This document shows positions 7,213-13,078 of a stretch of 13,078 bases of DNA, piece after piece. Below the pieces are notes generated by a model. That model ran no database searches and was not told where the DNA came from. It worked only from the letters and a program-made list of their open reading frames with translations. Made by a program: the position numbers and the translations under genes. This stretch comes from UBA1447 sp964568955. Its GTDB lineage: Bacteria; Bacillota; Clostridia; Oscillospirales; Acutalibacteraceae. How positions within the stretch are numbered: position 1 is the stretch's first letter; every line of letters starts with the position of its first letter. The stretch lies in NCBI GenBank assembly GCA_964568955.1, contig CAZMSM010000058.1, positions 1 to 13,078 of the forward strand. Reading direction: 5' to 3'.

Positions 7213-9533
7213 CGGCGCAAGGGTCTTGCCCCATACACCGGGTCAAATCCGACGTCGGCTATCATTTTAATAACCTCTTCGTCAAAGCTGATGGTGATGT
7301 CCATTTCCGCCACTCTTTTCACAAGAATTTTCAGCATGCGCCGGGCAATCTCTCGAATATCTTCGCTGCTTAGCTGATGGAAAACGACGATGTCGTCCAC
7401 CCTGTTGAGGAACTCCGGACGGAAGGCTTTTTTCAGCTCACCCATGACGGATTCGCGTATGCTGTCGTGGCTGAGCGCTCCGCCGCTTTCCCCTGTGGAA
7501 AACCCGAGTGTGCCAACTTCCTTGGAGATGAGCTTTGCGCCGATGTTGGAGGTCATAATCACGATGCAGTTTTTAAAATCCACACGGCGACCTTGGGCAT
7601 CGGTCAGAATGCCGTCTTCCAATATTTGCAAGAGCATGTTGAACACATCGGGGTGGGCTTTTTCGATTTCGTCAAATAACAGGACGGAATAGGGCCTGCG
7701 GCGGACTTGTTCGGTAAGCTGTCCCCCTTCGTCATACCCGACATAACCCGGCGGTGAACCGACCATGCGGGAAACGGTGTGTTTTTCCATATACTCGGAC
7801 ATATCAAGCCTAATCATGGCATCTTCATCCCCGAACATGGCCATGGCAAGGGCTTTACAAAGTTCTGTTTTACCCACACCCGTCGGACCTAGGAAAATGA
7901 AGGAACCTGTCGGCCTTTTGGGGTCTTTGAGCCCCACCCTGCCCCTGCGGATAGCCTTGGACACGGCCGAAACCGCTTCCTCTTGCCCGACGATGCGCCG
8001 GTGCAACTCTTCTTCCATGTGCAGCAGGCGTTGGCTTTCTTCCTGCGAGAGCTGAACAACGGGGATGCCTGTCCAGGAGGATACAATTTGAGCAATGTCC
8101 TGCTCCCCGACTTCGCCCGTTGAGCGTGAGCTTTGCTCTTGCCACGTGTTCTTCGTTTCTTCCAGCTTTGCGGCAAGCTCTTTTTCTTCGTCACGCAGTT
8201 TTGCCGCGGCTTCAAAATCTTGCGCATTGACGGCGGAGGCTTTTTCTTCCGCAAGGACTTTAAGCTTCACTTCAAGCGCTTTCAAGTCCGGCGGTGCTGT
8301 GTGCGCTTTGAGGCGCACGCGTGAGGCCGCTTCGTCCACAAGGTCGATAGCTTTGTCCGGCAAGTACCGGTCACCGATGTAGCGAGCGGACATTTTAACC
8401 GCCGCTATAAGGGCACCGTCTGTAATACGCACTTTGTGGTGCGCTTCGTATTTATCCCGAATGCCTTTGAGGATGGCGATGGATTCCTCCTCGCTCGGCT
8501 CGCCCACGGTAATGGGCTGAAAGCGGCGCTCAAGCGCAGCATCTTTTTCAATATGTTTGCGGTACTCGTCAAGCGTCGTGGCGCCGATTACCTGCATTTC
8601 GCCCCTGGCGAGGTAGGGTTTGAGCGTGTTCGCGGCATCCATAGACCCTTCTGCGGAACCCGCACCGATGAGGTTGTGGAGTTCGTCAATAAACAGAATG
8701 ATGTCTTCTGCCTTAATGACCTCTTCTATAGCGGCTTTGATGCGCTCTTCAAAATCGCCCCTGTATTTTGTGCCCGCCACCATACCGGTTATATCCAACG
8801 CGATGATACGCATATTTTTGATTGTTTCCGGCATTTCGTCGGTGGCTATTTTAAGGGCGATCCCTTCGGCTATGGCCGTTTTGCCAACACCCGGTTCGCC
8901 CACAAGGCAAGGGTTGTTTTTTGTGCGTCTGCTTAAAATTTGCACGACTCTTTCAATTTCCTGCTCCCTACCGATGACAGGGTCAATCAAATTTTGGCGC
9001 GCAAGCGCTGTCAAATCTCTGCCAAATTTATCAAGGGTTGGGGTGGCGGAGTCTTTGTCTTCCGCCGGTGTTTCACACGCAGGTGAAGTACTCGCAGCAC
9101 TCAGGCTTTTTATGACGCTCTCCCTAATCTCTTTGGGGTTCGCACCCGCTTGCGTCATGATGCTCAGCGCCACGCTTTGCCCTTCACGAATGAGGGAAAT
9201 CAGCAGGTGTTCCGTACCGATGTAAGAATGCCCCATGGCCCTTGCTTGCACGACAGCTGTTTCCAATATATGTTTGCAACGCGGCGTAAAGTCGTTGGGG
9301 GAAAGCTCAACAGGTTCCCCCACACCGACGCTGTTTTTGACGGCGTCCGCGACTGTTTGAGCCGTCAAACCGTAGGCCGAAAGAGCATCGTGGGCAATCC
9401 CACTTTTTTCTTCAAGCAAGCCGATGAGAAGATGCTCGCTGCCGATATAGTTGTGACCCATATTGCCCGCCGTTTCAATTGCGGTGTTTAAAGCCACATT
9501 GGCTTTTTCTGTAAAACCGGTGAATTTATACAT
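7213..9533 (-). CDS. clpC: ATP-dependent unfoldase ClpC, C-terminal end lost in the gap
   Basis: AAA+ unfoldase that partners with ClpP to degrade misfolded or arginine-phosphorylated proteins in the cytoplasm. 773 residues are visible of an expected 810 or so. Domains in order: paired Clp N-repeats (about 1-145, which in ClpC bind adaptors and phosphoarginine), AAA1 with Walker A GEPGVGKT (212-219) and Walker B IILFIDE (278-284), a UVR/coiled-coil linker (about 420-460) that separates ClpC from ClpA, AAA2 with Walker A GPTGVGKT (549-556) and Walker B VLLFDE (617-622), the ClpP-docking tripeptide LGF (676-678), and the start of the D2-small domain. Sequence stops at GARPLR, the sensor-2 motif, so about 40 residues are missing. 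AAGGAGGA (9548-9541) is 7 bases before the ATG and lies in the last codons of mcsB. Last visible gene of the CtsR-controlled operon. Confidence 0.97.
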
Positions 9534-9537
9534 AATA

Positions 9538-10554
9538 TTATCCTCCTTTAAGCGCTTCGCGCACTGCGGTGGCTCTTATTGCGTCCCGCTCGGGTGCGGT
9601 AAGGCTTTTGCCTTCGCGGGCATTGATTGTGGCCGCCTGCATATTCACAATCAATTCGTTCAATTGTTCCAGGCTAAAATCTAAAACATCATTGGCGGCA
9701 CCTAAGCGAACCAAGGATATTAACTCCATAAACTCGTCGCCCCTCAACAGCCTTGCTGTTTGCAAGACCCCCAGCGCGCGCCAGATTTTATCGTTGTTTT
9801 CCGGGTTTTTAAGCATCATCTTTGCCGCTTCGCGCTCCTGATTGACCAGTTGCACCGCAATTTGCTGCAAGTTGTGCAGGGCGGATGTTTCCGTAATACC
9901 CAAGGTAATTTGATTGCTCAACTGGTAAAGGTCCCCGTTGGGACTGGAACCCTCGCCGTAAGCGCCCCGTATGGTCATCCCAAGTTTTGAGACAGTGGAG
10001 GCCAGACGGTTGATGTGCCCAATGCGCGTAAGGGCCGGTAGGTGCAACATAACGGACGCCCGCATTGCGGTACCTAAATTCGTCGGGCATTGGGTAAGGT
10101 AGCCAACCCGCTCGTCAAACGCATACGCTAACTTTTTGTCGAGCATGGTATCGATTCTGTCGGCGATGGCATACGCCTCTTGCAAGGCTAAACCCGCTTT
10201 CATGACTTGCAAGCGGATGTGATCCTCTTCACACAGCATGATGCTTATCGACTCATCTTGTGTGAGCATCAAGGCGCGCCCGTCAACGGAACTTGCAAAT
10301 TCCGGGCTTATCAGGTGCCTTTCTGCAAGGGAAACAGCCTGTGACCGGGTCAGCGTTTTCATTTCAAGGTAGGCGAAGCCATCGGTATTGTCGTGCATGA
10401 GCGCATCTCTAACCGTCTCATTCACCGTCTGCCTGCCTTTCGCATCCAAACGCGCGGGAAAGAGAAAATCTTTCAAATTTCTCGCAAGGCGTATGCGCGT
10501 ACTGAGTACAACATCGCCTTGGTCGCCTTTTTCAATATACCATTTATTATTCAT
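9538..10554 (-). CDS. mcsB: Protein-arginine kinase McsB
   Basis: Phosphagen-kinase-like enzyme that phosphorylates protein arginines, marking proteins for ClpC-ClpP and inactivating CtsR. 338 residues, slightly shorter than the Bacillus protein (about 360). Conserved parts: STRIRLARN (18-26) for nucleotide binding, the catalytic acidic loop CEEDHIR (108-114), the active-site cysteine C156 in CPTNLGT, RGAYGEGSS (196-204), and RDAIRA (323-328), which fits the RDxxRA phosphoarginine-binding motif near the C-terminus. The Bacillus loop reads CPTN-GTG; here it is CPTNLGTA. The gene starts 2 bases after the mcsA stop and its ribosome site (GGAGGGG) sits within the last mcsA codons; its own last codons supply the clpC ribosome site, 4 bases before that start. 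Translation of the three genes is therefore probably coupled. Confidence 0.97.
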   Translation of the reverse strand: MNNKWYIEKGDQGDVVLSTRIRLARNLKDFLFPARLDAKGRQTVNETVRDALMHDNTDGFAYLEMKTLTRSQAVSLAERHLISPEFASSVDGRALMLTQDESISIMLCEEDHIRLQVMKAGLALQEAYAIADRIDTMLDKKLAYAFDERVGYLTQCPTNLGTAMRASVMLHLPALTRIGHINRLASTVSKLGMTIRGAYGEGSSPNGDLYQLSNQITLGITETSALHNLQQIAVQLVNQEREAAKMMLKNPENNDKIWRALGVLQTARLLRGDEFMELISLVRLGAANDVLDFSLEQLNELIVNMQAATINAREGKSLTAPERDAIRATAVREALKGG

Positions 10555-10556
10555 CG

Positions 10557-11048
10557 TTACCCCTCCATTGCCTTAATTTCGTCCCTGAGCTTTGCAGCCT
10601 GCTCAAAGTTTTGCTCATCAACAGCAGTTTTGAGCTCTTCACGCAGTTTTCCCAAATGACTTGTCTTTTTGGTCTCTTCCCCTGCGGATTCGGAAATTTT
10701 GCCGTTGTGCTCAATTCTGCCGTGTATTCGTTGCAGGGAAGGTAACAATTTGTCATAAAAGGTAGTATAGCACTGGGCACAACCAAGCTTGCCGTCACGG
10801 ATAATATCCTCAAACGTGCAACCGCATTTTTGGCAGCACACTTTCTCGGCCTGCGTATGTTCCGACAGTCCGTTTTCCGAAAAACCGCCGAAAAGTTCGC
10901 CCAAATTCAGACCAAAGCCAGAGAAAAAATCTCCGTAGCCCAAATTTGCCGCACAATCCGCACACAGATGTGTTTGGGCGGTATCGCCGTTCACAACGCG
11001 TTTGATGTGGGTTGTTGCTTCGCTTCTTTCACAATTTTGGCATAACAT
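10557..11048 (-). CDS. mcsA: McsA, zinc-binding activator of McsB
   Basis: Small cytoplasmic zinc protein that binds and activates the arginine kinase McsB, 163 residues. Four CxxC pairs, expected to hold two zinc ions, are visible: C3-C6, C29-C32, C72-C75 and C90-C93, with extra cysteines at 71 and 77. A glycine-rich stretch (residues 37-56) links the first and second halves. Residues about 134-162 are a UVR motif (LREELKTAVDEQNFEQAAKLRDE), the same type as in the ClpC linker, as known for this family. GGGAGGAA (11061-11054) precedes the ATG. It lies 56 bases downstream of the ctsR stop and 2 bases before mcsB. Confidence 0.95.
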   Translation of the reverse strand: MLCQNCERSEATTHIKRVVNGDTAQTHLCADCAANLGYGDFFSGFGLNLGELFGGFSENGLSEHTQAEKVCCQKCGCTFEDIIRDGKLGCAQCYTTFYDKLLPSLQRIHGRIEHNGKISESAGEETKKTSHLGKLREELKTAVDEQNFEQAAKLRDEIKAMEG

Positions 11049-11104
11049 AATAATTCCTCCCTATAATGATGTTTATATTTTAATGAGTGGTAGCGCCGGG
11101 CAGC

Positions 11105-11551
11105 TTATATTGCCGCCAAAAGCATATTTTTAAAAAGTAAGGCACGGGTTTTGTCGCGCCCTTCTTGCGGGTGTAACTTTAAAGAGTTGTCGGATGTTGC
11201 GGTAAGCATGAGCCTTGCTGTCACCGCGTCCAACACATCTTGATGGCCAAGGTTTAATATGTGGGCTCGGCAGGTTTTTTCGTCAAGTGATGTGCCAATG
11301 GTGTTGATAACATGCATCAGCACCGTGTCTGAATCCCCTTGAACGCGGCTTATGCGTATGTAACCCCCGCCGCCCCTGCGACTTTCCACAATATAGCCCT
11401 GCTCGGGCGTAAATCGTGAGTCAATCACATAGTTTATTTGGCTTGGCACACAGCCCAAACTCTGCGCAAGCTCGTTACGCTGAATTTCCGTATACCCATC
11501 GCGCTCAAGCATGCCCATGATAATCCTTGCAATGTTGCTGCTAATGTTCAT
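11105..11551 (-). CDS. ctsR: Heat-shock transcriptional repressor CtsR
   Basis: DNA-binding repressor of the class III heat-shock genes, 148 residues, close to the family length. The winged helix-turn-helix is at the N-terminus: helices around residues 20-46 (YTEIQRNELAQSLGC..SQINYVIDSRF) and the wing RRGGGGYIR (58-66), whose glycine loop is the thermosensing element and whose arginines include the target of McsB in Bacillus. The C-terminal half is the dimerisation/McsA-B interaction domain. I chose the ATG at 11551 instead of the in-frame ATG at 11626. The latter lies in the -35 element of the promoter, while AAAAGG lies a normal distance before 11551 and the protein then starts as known CtsR proteins do (MNISSNIARIIM). 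First gene of the operon, and autoregulated through the operator just upstream. Confidence 0.95.
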   Translation of the reverse strand: MNISSNIARIIMGMLERDGYTEIQRNELAQSLGCVPSQINYVIDSRFTPEQGYIVESRRGGGGYIRISRVQGDSDTVLMHVINTIGTSLDEKTCRAHILNLGHQDVLDAVTARLMLTATSDNSLKLHPQEGRDKTRALLFKNMLLAAI

Positions 11552-11571
11552 GGTAATCAATCCTTTTAGTC

Positions 11572-11588
11572 TTTGACCATCTTTGACC
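11572..11588 (-). promoter_or_regulatory. CtsR operator (tandem heptamer)
   Basis: Read on the minus strand the bases are GGTCAAA-GAT-GGTCAAA, a perfect match to the known CtsR box (A/G)GTCAAA-NAN-(A/G)GTCAAA. A third, imperfect copy (TATCAAA) abuts it upstream at 11595-11589. The site lies directly downstream of the -10 element, around the expected transcription start, so bound CtsR would block the promoter of its own operon. Confidence 0.93.
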
Positions 11589-11597
11589 TTTGATACA

Positions 11598-11626
11598 ATT
11601 ATAGAGTATTGCCCCTTATCCGTCAA
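11598..11626 (-). promoter_or_regulatory. Sigma-A type promoter of the ctsR-mcsA-mcsB-clpC operon
   Basis: On the minus strand TTGACG (11626-11621) and TATAAT (11603-11598) are separated by 17 bases, close to the ideal vegetative promoter. Transcription would begin near 11591, within or next to the CtsR operator, leaving a leader of about 40 bases before the ctsR ATG. Confidence 0.85.
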
Positions 11627-11641
11627 AAGCCAAAAAAGGGC

Positions 11642-11667
11642 AAAACCGGCTTAATTAAGCCGGTTTT
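11642..11667 (-). terminator. Intrinsic terminator, perfect 26-base palindrome
   Basis: Two 13-base arms, AAAACCGGCTTAA and its complement, meet without a spacer around a TTAATTAA centre. The GC-rich part (CCGGC/GCCGG) flanked by A and T runs gives a hairpin with a U-tract in either direction. It stands about 105 bases after the stop of the alcohol dehydrogenase and just before the ctsR promoter, so its likely job is to end the dehydrogenase transcript. The rest of the spacer, 11668-11771, holds nothing I recognise. Confidence 0.7.
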
Positions 11668-11771
11668 TGTATTTATCTCCCGTTTCCCGGCAATTGCTCG
11701 AACTTGTTTGCATTATTGCGGTTGGGCTTATTTATAAAGCATAAGTATTAAAACTCAGTGATTTGGAGGGA

Positions 11772-12887
11772 TTAATCTTGCATCTTTGTCAAAATATCTT
11801 CGGCATCCTTTGCCGTTAACCCACCGGGGGATGATAAGAAGTTTTTGGGTGCTTCCCCTGCCCAACGTTTGGCAAATTCGGCTGCTTGTTCCTGCGTTAT
11901 ATGAATATCCGCAAAGCCGGTTAAAGCCCTGATTGTTTTACTCAGTGTGTCCCTATCCGTCTCAAGCAATGCCAAAAGTTCCGTCAATTGTTCCGGTTCA
12001 TAAAGCTTTGCTCTGTCTAAAAAAGATGGCAAGAACAGCGCGCAAGCTTTGCCGTGGGGGACATCGTATTCTTCGGTCAGCAAATAACCCAGCGGATGAG
12101 GGAAGGCGGTACCGGTGTTATTAATCACAAGCCCCGCATAAAGGGAGCCGTAATACAGCTCGTCACGCATTGCGGGGGTGGGCAGTTCGCCGGTTTCGTG
12201 TAACACTTTGAGTGCCCTCCAAAGCATCGGTATACCCTTTTGAGCAAAACATTTTAACACACCGGTGCATGGGGGTGTAAACCAGGCCTCCACACCGTGG
12301 CTGAATGCGTCAAGCGCTGTGGAAACGGTTACATCGTACGGTACAGAATAGGTGTATTTTGGGTCTGCAAAAGCGAGTTTCGCATAGCAGTCCGGTCCTA
12401 AAATGCTCTTTTTACGCCCGCTTTCGTCATCCGTAAGCACCGCAACGCTTGTTACTTCACTCCCAGTCCCCGCAGTTGTACCAATAAGAATAACCGGCAT
12501 AGGGGGATTGTCATATTCCCGTTTGTAAATATCAATCGGCTCCAAATTTGCGTTGGTAGCATAAATAGCCACTGCTTTTGATGCGTCAAGGGGCGAGCCG
12601 CCACCGATGCCGATAATAAAATCTGCGCCAAAATCACGCGCCTGCTCTCCTGCGGCGTGGCAGGCGGAAATCAAGGGGTTTTGCCCAACACCGTCAAAAA
12701 CCCGGTAGCCGATTCTTTCGTTCCTCAGCACGGTCTGTACATCATCAAGCGCACCGCTCAAACGCGCGGAGGAACCGCCTGTTACCATCAAACACCGTTT
12801 GCCAAAACTTTTGAGCAGTTCCGAATTGTTCAGTACCGCATTTGGGCCGCTCACCGTTTTAACGGGCATGTAAAAATCAAATTCCAA
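11772..12887 (-). CDS. Iron-containing alcohol dehydrogenase
   Basis: NAD(P)-dependent, group III metal-containing alcohol dehydrogenase, 371 residues from the chosen start, the usual family length. The nucleotide site includes GIGGGSPLDASKA (93-105) and TTAGTGSE (137-144). The metal ligands expected for the family are all present: D193 and H197 in LDAFSHGVE, H264 in FPHPLG, and H278 in VPHG, so it should be active. Cytoplasmic. I favour TTG at 12887 as the start: AGGTGG (12900-12895) is 7 bases before it, and the protein then begins MEFDFYMPVKTV, as members of the family do. Longer in-frame starts (ATG 12932, TTG 12947) would add a lysine-rich tail without homology. It has its own candidate promoter and a terminator. 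The substrate could be a primary alcohol, diol or lactaldehyde-like compound; the sequence does not decide. Confidence 0.9.
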   Translation of the reverse strand: MEFDFYMPVKTVSGPNAVLNNSELLKSFGKRCLMVTGGSSARLSGALDDVQTVLRNERIGYRVFDGVGQNPLISACHAAGEQARDFGADFIIGIGGGSPLDASKAVAIYATNANLEPIDIYKREYDNPPMPVILIGTTAGTGSEVTSVAVLTDDESGRKKSILGPDCYAKLAFADPKYTYSVPYDVTVSTALDAFSHGVEAWFTPPCTGVLKCFAQKGIPMLWRALKVLHETGELPTPAMRDELYYGSLYAGLVINNTGTAFPHPLGYLLTEEYDVPHGKACALFLPSFLDRAKLYEPEQLTELLALLETDRDTLSKTIRALTGFADIHITQEQAAEFAKRWAGEAPKNFLSSPGGLTAKDAEDILTKMQD

Positions 12888-12976
12888 TTCTTTTCCACCT
12901 TTTCTCTTTTTTAGTCGTATACCATTTTGCATTGTTGCTAAAATCAACGGCCATTGTATGTCGCTTTTTTCAATTG

Positions 12977-12985
12977 ATTATACCA
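12977..12985 (-). promoter_or_regulatory. Extended -10 promoter for the alcohol dehydrogenase gene
   Basis: On the minus strand TGG precedes TATAAT (12982-12977), an extended -10 element. The -35 position is weak (GAGCAA-like). Transcription would begin near 12970, giving a leader of about 80 bases before the TTG start. Confidence 0.5.
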
Positions 12986-13078
12986 TATTAAAAGCATTTT
13001 TGCTCCGATTTTTTTGGTTTTTTGCTTAGTGTAAAATTATCGTAGGCAAAAATAAAGAGGAATAGCAAAAAAGCTACC
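12986..13078. other. AT-rich right-edge intergenic sequence
   Basis: No coding region is visible. On the plus strand a purine stretch AAAGAGGAA lies near 13053-13062, resembling a ribosome binding site, but no ATG or credible start codon follows before the edge. A divergent gene might begin just outside the window. Confidence 0.3.

Noticed and set aside
7083..7246. Open reading frames continuing through the N run, including an extension of clpC to 7083 and of the URO-D-like gene to 7377
   Set aside because: Unknown bases cannot carry a frame; the sequence beyond the gap in each case is the opposite strand of the other gene.
8436..9225. Long plus-strand reading frames opposite clpC (for example 8620-9225)
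   Set aside because: They are the complement of a strongly conserved AAA+ gene and show no recognisable motifs or ribosome sites; they reflect codon bias.
11552..11626. N-terminal extension of CtsR from the ATG at 11626
   Set aside because: The extension would be encoded by the -35, -10 and operator sequences, and it is absent from known CtsR proteins; a good ribosome site precedes 11551.
11761..11790. GGAGGG followed by a TTG on the plus strand as a start signal
   Set aside because: It lies in the 3' end of the dehydrogenase on the other strand and opens no coding-like frame.
12960..13078. Small inverted repeats such as AGCATTTTTGCT as a terminator or CRISPR-like repeat
   Set aside because: Stems are only 4 bases, they are not repeated, and there is no spacer-repeat pattern.

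Overview
The window looks like a draft or metagenome-assembled scaffold from a low-to-mid GC Firmicute (Bacillota), most likely a Clostridia-type anaerobe. The best evidence is the canonical Gram-positive heat-shock operon ctsR-mcsA-mcsB-clpC behind a perfect CtsR operator. Strong AGGAGG-type ribosome binding sites, extended -10 promoters and an iron-containing alcohol dehydrogenase agree with this. A run of exactly 100 N (7113-7212) is a scaffold gap. It truncates two converging genes, so the linkage of the left half to the right half rests on scaffolding only.

Left half (1-7112): a divergent pair of transcription units starts from the spacer 1207-1440. Leftward, an alkaline-phosphatase-superfamily phosphodiesterase with one N-terminal membrane segment overlaps by 8 bases the start of an MFS transporter (GlpT/UhpT-like, cut by the window edge). 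Rightward runs a co-directional series: an exported purple-acid-phosphatase-like metallophosphoesterase, a sialidase-fold Asp-box protein, a GH29 alpha-L-fucosidase, a C-terminal remnant of a gene resembling L-2-amino-thiazoline-4-carboxylate hydrolase, a short flavodoxin, and a uroporphyrinogen-decarboxylase-family protein that runs into the gap. The first part reads as a scavenging locus in which surface phosphoesterases, a transporter and cytoplasmic-looking glycosidases may process phosphorylated or sialyl/fucosyl glycoconjugates. That joint role is inference. Base composition is uneven: much of the fucosidase and the URO-D-like gene is about 28-45% GC by line, while the sialidase-like gene, the remnant and the right half reach about 50-60%.

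Right half (7213-13078): everything is on the minus strand. An iron-dependent alcohol dehydrogenase (probable TTG start at 12887) is followed by a 26-base perfect palindrome that can terminate it. Next come the ctsR promoter and operator, then ctsR, mcsA, mcsB and clpC, with tight spacing and Shine-Dalgarno sequences lying inside the ends of mcsA and mcsB. CtsR represses the operon, McsA/McsB form the arginine-kinase system that inactivates CtsR and tags proteins, and ClpC is the unfoldase that feeds marked proteins to ClpP.

I found no CRISPR array, insertion sequence, tRNA or rRNA. I see no convincing undescribed multi-gene system. The most unusual points are the in-frame hydrolase remnant behind the fucosidase, the GC mosaic in the fucosidase, and the divergent phosphoester/glycan cluster.
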